This document shows positions 1-8,898 of a stretch of 64,000 nt of DNA, in pieces (positions within the stretch are counted from its first letter, which is position 1; every line of letters begins with the position of its first letter). The position numbers and the translations under genes were made by a program. The notes beneath the pieces are model-generated. The model was not told where the DNA came from, ran no database searches, and worked only from the letters and a program-made list of their open reading frames with translations. The stretch covers positions 439,917,213 to 439,981,212 of the forward strand of contig NC_081407.1 of the NCBI RefSeq assembly GCF_030272615.1, in the 5' to 3' direction. The stretch comes from Cryptomeria japonica (lineage: Eukaryota; Streptophyta; Pinopsida; Cupressales; Cupressaceae).

Positions 1-229
1 TGTGGGTCACAAATCCCACCGAGGTTTTTCCAACACCAGGTTTCCTCGTTAAACATCTTGTGTTATGGTGTTCTTTTCATGTGGATGTTTCTGATTTTGT
101 TATTTGCATTAATTCTTGCATACTGGTATACTGTTACTTTATATTCTGCATATTCAGTTTTAAGAAAATTACATTACCGGTCAGATACTGATTCACCCCC
201 CCCTCTTAGTATCTGTGGGAACCCTAACA
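1..229 (+). repeat. Element A 5' LTR, 3' part only
   Basis: Matches the last ~230 bp of the 3' LTR (5924-6152), including the C-rich tract before CAGTATCTGTGGGAACCCTAACA-type termini. The LTR ends with CA at 229 and is followed at once by the primer binding site. The start of the LTR lies outside the window. Confidence 0.93.
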
Positions 230-231
230 AT

Positions 232-244
232 TGGTATCAGAACC
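232..244 (+). other. Primer binding site, element A (tRNA-iMet)
   Basis: TGGTATCAGAACC starts two bases after the LTR end. It complements the 3' end of plant initiator-Met tRNA (canonical TGGTATCAGAGCC) with one change. It fixes the element's orientation and class (Ty1/copia-type priming). Confidence 0.9.
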
Positions 245-300
245 TGGTCCTCTATTTTTAGAAGCCTAACAACTTGAGGAAGATCTTGACACTGGTAAAG

Positions 301-1458
301 ATGGAAAATCTGATGAAGCAACTTGAAGGAGCTCTTACTGACTATGATGCAGAGAAGTTGAAAAATATCAAATTAGAAGATGATTTAAAAGCAACTCAGG
401 ATATTATTCAGGTACTTCAAGAAAATATTTCTGTTACAAGAAACAAGAGAAGAGAACTTTGTGAAAAATTGCAAAATGAGAATGATGAAAAGGAATCACT
501 AAATGATATGATAAGCAAATTGAAACAAGAGATCATGACAACAAAAAATGAAATGCAGGATATGACTATGAGATTCTGCAAAGAGATTGAGGACAAAAAG
601 AAGAATGAAGAAGAATTGACCAGAAGACTAAGTGATGCAGCAAATGAGAACACAAGACTTAGCTATGAAAATGACATGTTGAAGACAGATCTGATGCATA
701 CTCAGAATGACTCGAATGAACTAATGAGAGAAAAAGAGATCTTGGAAAGGGAATTGGAAACTGCAAATCAACACAAAGAAAAATTCAAGAAAAGCTCAGA
801 AGAACTTGGTACCTTATTGAAGAATCAAAAACCCAAAGGTGACACTTCTAGAATTGGATTTGAAGTTGGAGAAAGCTCCGGTACTGCAAATACCTAGGAT
901 CATAGCAAACCGGTAAGACCTTCTAATACTTACAAATTCAATGGAAAATGATTTAACTATAATAAATATGGTCATAGGGCGAATGAATGTAGATCTAGGA
1001 ATTATCAAAACATCAATCCTCCCACCGGTCAATGCACCAAATGCAACAAAATTGGTCATAACTCTGAAAATTGCAGAATGAATGTAAGATGTTATGTTTG
1101 TGGAAGATTTGGTCATTTATCAAATAAATGCAGAACACAAACCGACATAAGTTATGGGAGAGCTATTCAGAAAAATAATGTAACTTGTTATGCATGTAAC
1201 AAGATTGGTCATATTGCTAAATTTTGTAGAAGTAAAGGTACACCGGTAGATAACAAAAGTACTAGCTTGAAAGGTAAAGAAAAGGTTGAAGAGGTTAAGC
1301 AAGAATTTTCAAAGCAATGGATTAGAAAAGGTGATCTAAATATTGGGGTTACTCCTCCACTGGTAGAACCAACAAATGCTTCACCGATAGGACAATATGA
1401 TGCTCCACCGGCAGGACAGAGCAATGCTCCACCGGCAGGATGTTCTTCATCAAATTGA
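301..1458 (+). pseudogene. Gag-like protein with coiled coil and four CCHC zinc knuckles (element A), broken
   Basis: Reading frame of 385 codons from the ATG at 301 (an upstream TTG at 274 is in frame but unlikely as a start). Residues 1-~185 are highly charged, heptad-like and strongly predicted coiled coil by eye. Then come four zinc knuckles: a first one degraded here (Cys lost to a stop and to Tyr) but intact in copies C and D, then CTKCNKIGHNSENC, CYVCGRFGHLSNKC and CYACNKIGHIAKFC. The tail has repeated PPAG units. In-frame stops: TAG 895-897 (CAG in D) and TGA 949-951 (TGC in D). No frameshift. Ordinary copia Gag begins with a conserved globular domain (as in F and J) and usually has one knuckle; that domain is absent. 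Role inferred: RNA binding and particle assembly. It could also be a regulatory nucleic-acid-binding protein. Confidence 0.85.
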
Positions 1459-1612
1459 AGAAAATTATCTTGAGGGTTTGGCAATTTAATGACACATGTG
1501 ATATTATTCCCTCGGTTAGAGAAAAGAAGTTGAAAATCCTTCATTACCGAAAAATAAAGTTGAGTTAATACATTGCTGACAAACAATTAATGTGGTAGGT
1601 AGCAGAAAAGAC

Positions 1613-1620
1613 TTTATAAA
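1613..1620 (+). promoter_or_regulatory. Internal TATA-like box upstream of ORF2 (element A)
   Basis: TTTATAAA lies 145 nt before the ORF2 start codon, in the non-coding spacer after gag. Equivalent boxes sit at nearly the same distance in B (40938-40945), C (46281-46287) and D (53798-53804, minus), followed by a shared TTTTTGGCTCC-like stretch. An internal promoter is an inference from conserved position; no transcript evidence is available. Confidence 0.5.
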
Positions 1621-1764
1621 ATAAGGTTTTTGGCTCCATTTCATTTCACCGTGAATTCAAACTTTCAGAGAGTGCAAAGATTTCCGAGCTAAGACATTCT
1701 GAGCAAAGAGGCAAAGCACTTCAGCAATCAATCCATCCAAAGGCAGAAAAAGGTATTTATCATC

Positions 1765-4700
1765 ATGGCATCCTCCTTTGCACCTGAATTCATAGCAAAC
1801 CCTATAGTAGTCGAGGTTATAAAATGACCTAGCCCCGTGTTTCAGCTAGTTCCCGAGGTAGCTAAGAAAGATGACAACACAGGTGCTTTTTCAAAAATTG
1901 CAAAGGGTGTTGTTTATGCAGAAGACCCTAGAATGTATATTCATTGCAACATAGAGAAATTAGGTGATGAAGAAATTAAAAACATGTATAAATCTGTTAT
2001 ATGTGACAATGTCGGAAATGTGAAACCTGAACATAAAATTGTTGAAACCCTAGGATTCACTGAAATCCTCTGCATTCCTAAATTTCCCAAGGAAGTGGTT
2101 AGGATAGTTCTAAGCAGGGTACATGGCTCATTCTTTTGGCTTGACTCAATGCATAAAATTACAAAGGTAGTTGTGAAAGCAGTGACAGGGTTACCCTCCA
2201 CCGGTACCAGACCCAACAAAACCAAGAAGGTCTCCAATGACTTGGTAACAAACTTAATTGGTGCAACATCCGACAAGAGATCATTGAGGGTTAATGATGT
2301 GACCGATACAAATGTTAGATTTGTTAGCATGATTCTAGGTTACAAAGCAACTCATGCAAATAGGCTTAACTCTGTTTCCAGTTTATGCATAAAGAGTGCT
2401 TATGACATGGTTAAGGACAATGTGAAAATTGATATCTGTGAATGGTTAAAAGATGAGTTAATTGACAATTTGGAAAAAATCAAGAAGGATAAGAAAGGAA
2501 CCTTTAGATTTAGAAATTTACTTGTATGCTGAATGCTACATATAAGCAAACAAGCTCCCGGTATAGGCTACAAGGATTTTGGATTTGACATACCGATAGG
2601 AAAACAATTGTCTAACTTATTCAACAACATGGGTGAAAACAGAGAAAAGAATATCAATGACTATTTTCAAGCACTAAAAGTCAGAATGAATAAAAGAATT
2701 AGACTATCATAGGGAATTGTCGACAAATACAAGGATGATATATGTTTTGTAATAAAAAAGGATGAGATCTAGATGGAAGCAGTCATCCCAAGAACAATCT
2801 GGGTTACAGAGATGGGGTATGAAACAGATAACCACATAGTGGAAACTTATACCAAAGCACTTCTGGAAGCCCCCAATGAACCAAAGGAAGAAGTATTTGG
2901 TAGTGTTGAGACCATCGAAAGTCAAATTCAATCTAAAAAGAGAGTAAAGAAAGTTGAGGCATTTGTGAGGAAAGGAACTAGGCAAGCAAAAGCCATAAAA
3001 GAAGATGTATTAAAGAAAACCGGCATAACAGAAGAAGAGTTGGCAACCCAACAACTTGAAACTCATCTATCACCGGTAGATACCTCCTTAGAAGGAGATA
3101 TGCCAGCAACTTTCAAAAGAGTTGTTAGGAAAAGAGACCCCTCACTGGTATCCACTCCTTCACCTAGAAGGACAAGATAGAAGCAACAAGCTGTGAGGTC
3201 TTCAGTCAAGAAAGCCGCACCTAAGAAAAAGCTGACCCCCAAAAAGAAGAAGAAGACAAACACTGACTTGGCCCCTTTTGACATATTACTATATGAGATC
3301 ACAAAGGAAGGTAAATTGAAAAATATAGGGAAAATCTATGACACCCTATCAGATGATGAGAAAGGACAAGTCGAGGAGAGTGTTATATTACACATGGACA
3401 TGTATAAAAAGTTTTTGATGCAAGTCCTAAATGAAATTCCTGATGAATTATATAAAAGACTTGAGGCCAGAAGGCAAGGAATAGTTGATTTGGATAAGAA
3501 AATTAAAATAGAAAAATTACTTGTAGTATACCCGGTCAACTCACCTAAGGAAATTGATGATTTGATAGCTCAGGCCAATTGGATAGTTTTTCCACTGTAC
3601 ATTGACAAATATCACTAATGGCAAGTAGAGTTACTGAAGTTTCAATGGAAACAGAAGATGGTTGGGATACATTCTTGGTTGAAAAAGAAAAACAAGAAGA
3701 ATATAGGAATCCCAAGCCCATTTTGGTATATCAAAAGGACAAAGGGAAAGGTAAAGTTGGTGGACCACCAAGTATCAAGATTAGAGACAACTTACCCCCA
3801 CCTCCTTTAAATACTCCACCGGTAAAAACAACAACTGTAGAAGATCAACCGACAGCTGAGAGTATGGACACAGAGGATAATAATCCTAATCCTAAAGTCC
3901 TATATACTGTGAATGTTGATACTCAAAAAATCAACATAGTGGTAGATAAGGATACCACAGATAAATCTGATAACAAAGAGCAACTGGCAATAGGAAACAA
4001 AGAGCAACCGGCAATAGGAAACAAAGAGCAACCGGTAGCAGGTTTAGAGAAAAAGATGGAATCTGGAACACAATTAGAGAAATCAACAAAGCTAAAGGCT
4101 CCAGAACAGATGCCACCGGTAAGAAATGATGCAGGAAAAACTATGCTTAAAGAGATGGAGACACAAATAGACTTACCAAAGGTCAATACTAGCATGGTCA
4201 CTTCCACCGGCACTTAGTTTATTGGGTCACCATCAAATGTAACAGAGGTATTGCTCAAATCTATCAAGAAAATAACTGATTATATCTCACAAGCCTATAA
4301 AGCGATAGATGATTCAATTCCAGTTTTGAAATCAATAGCTCCCAATTGTAATATAGCCAACAAAGATTCTTTAGCCCAGTTGGATACACTTTGTAAATAT
4401 ATTTCTGGAAATTTTGAGGAAACAAAGGTAGAAACTATAAAGGAAAGTGTAGAAAAAGAGAAACGAAAATTCTTTGAGGAAGGAATAAAGAAGTGTAATA
4501 GGGAATTTGACACACTTCTACTGGAACTGTGCAATTTATTGAAAGAGTACAAAACTCTGTACAAAGACACCTATAAGATAAACTTTTTGATCACGGATGT
4601 AGACAAAAAGATGAGCAAGGTACAGGAAGAGATCAATAAACTTGCTGATAATTTTGTTAACTCACCCGATACATTATCAGTTTTTGAGGAAAAGATAACA

Positions 4701-4994
4701 AATTTTGAGGAAGAATTGCTCAAATTGGAAAGAGAGAAAGAAAAAATAATAAACAAGGCAAAATTCTTGAGATCTAAACTAAGTCCAAGATTGGACTATT
4801 TAGCATCTCTGCGAAAGGAAATCTCAGAGGCACTAACACAGGGTAGCAAAACATTGGTAGAGCACTTGCAGCATCTCACCAGTACAGTATATAGAACTGA
4901 GATAGCAATAAAGGAGAGCAAGAAGTTTATGGATGGCATAAACCTAATTTTGGGAGATATTATTCAGATAATAACCACCCAACTGCAAGGTTGA
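1765..4994 (+). pseudogene. ORF2, large protein of unknown function (element A), broken
   Basis: About 1,076 codons from an ATG that begins MASSF in A and C. I do not recognise the family. Regions: an N-terminal globular part (about residues 1-335) with motifs such as YIHCNIEKLGDEE, FWLDSMHKITK and KSAYDMV; a lysine-rich nuclear-signal-like segment (KKAAPKKKLTPKKKKK, ~480-495); a helical block (~500-615); a variable acidic, Pro/Thr-rich linker; and a long C-terminal coiled coil (~830-1070). Breaks: stops at 1825, 2530, 2710, 2770, 3178 and 4215 regions (several are TAG where relatives have CAG or TGG) and a 1 nt deletion near 3588 that shifts frame. B, C and D carry the same ORF and K a divergent one, so it was once under protein selection. 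No polymerase, protease or nuclease motif is visible. Confidence 0.8.
3971..4042 (+). repeat. 24-bp tandem repeat x3 inside ORF2
   Basis: Three in-frame 24 bp copies encode an octapeptide of the form GNKEQPAI, in the variable acidic linker of ORF2. The copies differ by a few bases. This expansion is not seen in B, C or D. Confidence 0.85.
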
Positions 4995-5176
4995 GGTTAT
5001 GAATTGGCACAACTACAAAATCTACTAACCTTTGTCATTGATGCCAAAGGGGGAGTAGTAGTAGATGAGAAAAATCAAAACATAGGGATCACATGCTTAG
5101 GGGGAGCTCTCACATTTTTTTGGTAACATTTTTGGTCTACACATTTTTGGATATCTTTTTGAAATTTCTCATGAGT

Positions 5177-5268
5177 GTTGCCATCAATGCCAAAGGGGGA
5201 GATTGTTGGCATATGGACACTCCAATGAGACATTGTGTGTGATTAAAGGTTTTGTCATTGATGGCAAC
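5177..5268 (+). other. Polypurine tract and flanking 13-bp inverted repeat (element A)
   Basis: AAAGGGGGAGA (5192-5202) precedes the 3' LTR start at 5204 and is the plus-strand primer. GTTGCCATCAATG (5177-5189) and CATTGATGGCAAC (5256-5268) are perfect inverted copies flanking the tract and the LTR start, able to form a 13 bp stem with a ~66 nt loop. The same layout recurs in C, D and J with at most one mismatch. A second PPT-like CAAAGGGGGAG lies upstream near 5045-5055. Confidence 0.8.
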
Positions 5269-5426
5269 CTTGCAATCCTATGGCACCGACAAAGCATTAC
5301 TCAGGCAACCTTGCAATCCTATGGCATCGGCAAAGCATTACTCAGGCAACCTTGCAATCCTATGGCACCGGCAAGACATTACTCAGGCAACCTTGCAATC
5401 CTATGACACCGGCAAGACATTATACC
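5263..5426 (+). repeat. 41-bp tandem repeat x4 in U3 of element A LTR
   Basis: Copies start at 5263, 5304, 5345 and 5386, each beginning GGCAACCTTGCAATCCTATG and ending ATTACTCA or a close variant. B, C and D have a single copy of the first part. Because 41 is not a multiple of three, the repeat reads open in several frames; those short ORFs are not genes. Confidence 0.95.
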
Positions 5427-5616
5427 AGCAAAGAATTACTCAAACAAAATAGTGCACTGGCATCAACAAAATCAATCTACACCGACACTGGCATAGAAGA
5501 TGTACACCGGCACAGAAGGAAATATGTATACCGGCACAGAGGCCAACAAGATTTTTGATATATAATATTTTGTTTATTATTGTAAGCCGACTTGGAAAAT
5601 TGTAAAATGACTCTTG

Positions 5617-5625
5617 TATATAAAA
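5617..5625 (+). promoter_or_regulatory. TATA box of element A LTR
   Basis: TATATAAAA, followed by GAGATCATTGTAG. D has TATATAAG at the matching place and B has TATATAAG followed by TATGAGATC. Transcription of the element probably starts about 25-35 nt downstream, setting the U3/R boundary near 5650 (inference). Confidence 0.7.
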
Positions 5626-6152
5626 GAGATCATTGTAGGCATTTGTAGGATATGGATATGAAGCATAAATAAATTATAAGGTAGACCTAATGTGCAAATT
5701 ATAGGTCAAGGGTATATGTAAAGAACAGAGCAAGAACCGGTACTAAATCTGGCATTGAAGATGCTATTGTAAAGCAGTACAAAATAATGGATTTGTGTAA
5801 ATCCTCATTGTAAGTCAGTGTGACTTCTTATTGAGCAGTGAGCTCTAGGCAGTTGGCCTTCCTGTATGTGCAGGCCCCTATTGTAAGTAGTATTCTCTTA
5901 TTGGCCAGTAAGTGAATATTGTGGGTCACAAATCTCACCGAGGTTTTTCCCACACCAGGTTTCCTCGTTAAACATCTTGTGTTATGGTGTTCTTTTCATG
6001 TGGATGTTTTTGATTCTGTTATTTGCATTAATTCTTGCATACCGATATACTGTTACTTTATATTCTGCATATTCAGTTTTAAGAAAATTACATTACCGGT
6101 CAGATACTGATTCACCCCCCCCCCCCTCTCAGTATCTGTGGGAACCCTAACA

Positions 6153-6394
6153 AACTCCAATAGCTCATCCCCCTTCTCTCCCCCCTGTACCTATGGCTAC
6201 TCATGCCCCTATACCTATGGTTGCTCCTATGGCTGCCCCTGCCCCTATCCTCGTTCCTGTCCCTTTCCCTGTACCTACCTGGGACCCTGTGCTGCTAGCA
6301 TCTGTAAAGGCAATCTACCTCTGCCTCTCACAACGCGAGCCTGTCTCTCCTCTCCACCCTCTTTCCGTGGAGCCAGTCTCCTCTCTCCTAACAC
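6153..6394. repeat. CT-rich low-complexity stretch
   Basis: Degenerate repeats of the form CCCCTATACCTATGGCTACT and CCCCTGCCCCTAT. On the minus strand it would form a Gly/Arg/Tyr-rich tail of the plant-mobile-domain relic. The open frames here on the plus strand are composition artefacts. Confidence 0.6.
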
Positions 6395-7463
6395 CCCTCA
6401 CCTCCTTTGTCGGCCTCTACCTCCACCATCTCCATCTCCATCATCATCCTCATCACCCCCACCATCTCCATCTATATGCTCCCCTGGGTTTGTCAGTCGT
6501 GGAAATGGATGCTCAACCCAATATGTAGTATACTTTGCATCCATCCCTGCATCCTCTATCTCTGGCCATATATCCCAAGGCATGGGCACCATCTCTACCA
6601 ACTGCATCACTGCCTGATCATATGACAATAATAGCCTGAAGTGTGCCTGATCCCTCACTGTCTGAGCATACATCCCAGAACCCCGTGGCATCCACTGAAT
6701 CCTGTCGAACTACCTACATACTCTATCAACCAACTGCCTCTCCAGTACATAGGGCATCCGCCCAATCAGATACCTGCTCCTGAAGGTGTATGGCAACTCC
6801 ACTACATCATCCTCCCACTCCTCACACTCTTAGTATGGTCTCCATACCACGGTGTCAATCTCATCAATGACCCGATGCTAGTACTCCAATCTCCCAATCC
6901 ATAGCTGAGATGTAATCATATCATATAAATGCACAAAACTGTGCCCATGGCCCCTGCCTCTAAAATAAATCAGTTGGGTAACCAACAGATGCTCATAAGC
7001 CCATACCAGCAATAATGTCACGCCGCAACCCAATCCTAGGGATCCATGGTATACGAACTGATGAAGCTCATAGTACAAATGTGCCAGCACGCACGGTCCC
7101 CAGGCATATCTAGTATGCTGTCACTAGTATCTCCAATATGCTCCCCTAGCCCACAACTAACCCATTGATCACTCCTGCTAGTACTGATGGTAGTGCCAAT
7201 CCTATCCATGTCATCGTGTCCCAAGCCATGTGTCCTACCCTCATCTCCAGTTTGGGATCCTGAAACACTCATCTCAGGGCATCCCTATCTCCGTCTCGAT
7301 CATAGGGTATCAACTCCCCATTGATCGGTATCCTTAGAATCCTATATACATCCTCCAAGGTGACTATCATCTCACCCATCAACACATGAAAATTGCAAGT
7401 CTTTGAGTGCCATCTCTCAGCTAGTGCAGTCAGCAACCCCATGTTTGCTTGAAACTCAGGCAC
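6395..7463 (-). pseudogene. Plant mobile domain (PMD, aminotransferase-like/MAIN-type) relic, antisense in element H
   Basis: Read on the minus strand from 7463: a start-like segment with WHSKTCNFHVLMGEM and TLEDVYRILRIPINGE, which is the characteristic opening of the plant mobile domain (W-P-E-T-H-T-F-H...GEMTPTLEDV pattern). Downstream, in shifting frames, come LYYELHQFVY, LLLVWAYEHL, QLIYFRGRGHGHSFVHLYDM, a WRPY motif, FRSRYLIGRMPYVLER and a PRGSGMYAQ segment, all PMD-like and in the right order. It ends in an Asp/Gly-rich tail (~6400-6480). At least two frameshifts and several stops break it. PMD proteins in plants include MAIN/MAIL1 and many transposon-borne copies; here the position just inside a gypsy 3' LTR in antisense indicates a retroelement-borne accessory ORF. 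Confidence 0.75.
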
Positions 7464-7620
7464 ATACAGAATATATCACAAACCCATAACCTCAATGGCT
7501 GCTCTATCCTCAAAAGTCAGCTTCAGTCGTAAACTCTAAGTTGAGGGGAATCTCTCCCGTGACTCCAGCATAGGTAGGTACTTCTGTAGTCAAGCAAATC
7601 AATCATGTCAGTCATAGTGG
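7464..7620. other. Unassigned stretch upstream of PMD relic
   Basis: No coding signal or repeat that I can support. It would be the 5' flank of the antisense PMD gene. Confidence 0.4.
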
Positions 7621-7624
7621 CATT

Positions 7625-7856
7625 CCCTATTCATCACAAAATGCTACTTTTTATCCTAAGTGCTTATGATACTCTATCCTAGTGACACTCATTGTTCATC
7701 ACAAAGTGTTGTTGTTTATCCTAGTGGTACTGCCTGTTCATCACAAAGTACTACATGTTTTTGTACTCCCTATTCACCACAAAGTGCTGCTCATATTAGT
7801 ACTCCCTATTCATCACAAAGTACTATTTCTTGGTACCCCCTGTTCATCACAAAGTG
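7625..7856. repeat. Degenerate tandem repeat (ATTCATCACAAAGTGCTAC-like)
   Basis: Six or more copies of TGTTCATCACAAAGTGYTRC separated by 20-40 bp of CT-rich sequence that itself recurs (TATCCTAGTG, TACTCCCTATTCA). Spacing is irregular. The plus-strand open frames across it arise from the repeat. Confidence 0.75.
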
Positions 7857-8064
7857 TCTCGATCTATCCTATCCTAGGGCCTCTACTTGAGTGTATCCTC
7901 TTGAGTAGTTTCCTAATTGGCAATGTATGTTCTATCACAGAATTGTCAATCCTAGCCCTATCTGCTATTCTCATCTTCCCTAGAGGACCTGCTTGAGTGT
8001 ATCCTCTCAGCAGCTTATCCAATCGACAACGTATGTTCATCACAGAACTGCCGATTTTACCTAA

Positions 8065-8355
8065 AAGACACAAATGTGCCTTCATGACACAAACGCGCCT
8101 TCATGACATAAACACACTTACATATTGCACAAACACACCTACTCTACATAGATGCGCCTAAAATACATAGATGTGCCTATGCTTTGCACAGACACGCCTG
8201 CTCTGCACAGACGTGCCCACATAGCACAAATGTGCTTGCACAACACAGATGCACTTGCATTTGACATAGATGCCTTTTCATAGCACAAACGCGCCTAGCA
8301 CAAACACAGACGTGCCTAGCTAACCTAGATGCGTCTGGCACCCACACAGATGCAC
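8065..8355. repeat. Degenerate short tandem repeat (CACARACGYGCCT-like)
   Basis: More than a dozen variants of GCACAGACGCGCCT-like units, spaced about 18-28 bp, for example CACAAACGCGCCT, CACAGACACGCCT, CACAGACGTGCC and CATAGATGCGCCT. CpG-containing units alternate with CA/TG variants, as expected for deamination of methylated CpG. Confidence 0.8.
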
Positions 8356-8898
8356 CTTAGTGTTTTTTGACCTTGTTTGACATATTGTAGAAGGCATTTA
8401 TTGCGCTACCTAGCATGCATTTATGACAACATTTCATGCGACAAAGTACAAGGAGGTTTTACGGTACTTACCAGCTCTCCTTCATCTGCTGGCCTCTAAA
8501 ATCGACGAACGTGATCGAATCTATGAACCAATGCCATCACTGCTGACTACTGTTGCTCTATTCTATCTCTGCACTCTAATCTCTTAGATGTGTGGATGAC
8601 AATGAGGATGTATTCCCCTCATGGTCTATCTTATAGACCGCCCTAGCCCTAGCCCTAGCCCTAGCCCTAGTCTCCCAGGTTAGTCTTCATTATCTCGTGA
8701 CTCTGTCACCCTAACCTATCCAGTCAATCCATTCTAGCCTTCCTTTGTTATCGAGAGATTGTCCGCAATCTTTTTAGACATTTTCATCCAATCTCTTGAG
8801 GGGGCATATCATTCCCATCTTGGGGCAACTTTGTATCAGTTCATATTATCTTCTTTGAAACAACATGACAAGCTGCATTGTCTCAAAGAGGGGCAAAA
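8356..8898. other. Non-coding 3' internal region of element H up to the PPT
   Basis: No open frame of note. It contains five perfect CCCTAG units (8641-8670) and ends with a purine-rich AAAGAGGGGCAAAA tract touching the LTR at 8899. Confidence 0.55.
8641..8670 (+). repeat. (CCCTAG)5 hexamer repeat
   Basis: Five perfect CCCTAG copies. Related to but different from the plant telomere unit CCCTAAA; too short and too internal to be a telomere or a clear interstitial telomere. Confidence 0.95.

Larger units (their letters stand above)
1..6152 (+). mobile_element. Element A: pol-less Ty1/copia-like LTR retrotransposon (gag-like + ORF2)
   Basis: A nearly complete element whose 5' LTR is cut by the window start. 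In order: 5' LTR end, initiator-Met primer site, gag-like ORF with a coiled coil and four CCHC knuckles, a ~300 nt spacer with a TATA-like box, a long ORF2, a polypurine tract and a complete 3' LTR. No protease, integrase, reverse transcriptase or RNase H motif occurs in any frame of the 4,974 bp interior, so the element is non-autonomous. The two LTR ends differ by about seven substitutions over 229 nt by eye, so insertion is not very recent. It lies inside element H; its left flank is outside the window, so no TSD can be confirmed (right flank AACTC). Copies B, C and D have the same architecture. Confidence 0.9.
5204..6152 (+). repeat. Element A 3' LTR (949 bp)
   Basis: Begins TGTTGGCATATG directly after the polypurine tract and ends CCTAACA. 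It contains four 41 bp tandem repeats, ACCGG/ACCGAC-rich sequence, a TATA box, a region matching the U5 of copia element F, and a C tract of 10-12 bases near its 3' end. It is longer than the LTRs of B, C and D, in part because of the tandem repeat. Confidence 0.93.

Noticed and set aside
232..244. tRNA gene remnant
   Set aside because: Only the short complement to the tRNA-iMet 3' end, at the place expected for a primer site.
5263..5426. CRISPR-like array
   Set aside because: Direct tandem units without unique spacers, in a plant LTR.
5203..5558. Three overlapping open frames (66-92 codons) in the A LTR
   Set aside because: They come from a 41 bp tandem repeat that reads open in all frames; no conserved protein in B-D.
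6138..6640. Plus-strand open frames over the CT-rich stretch
   Set aside because: Low-complexity Pro/Ser/His/Cys compositions antisense to the PMD relic, which explains the region better.
7660..7996. Overlapping plus-strand frames in the TTCATCACAAAGTG repeats
   Set aside because: Repeat-driven; no start context or homology visible.
8641..8670. Possible telomeric repeat
   Set aside because: Unit is CCCTAG not CCCTAAA, only five copies, inside a retroelement tail.
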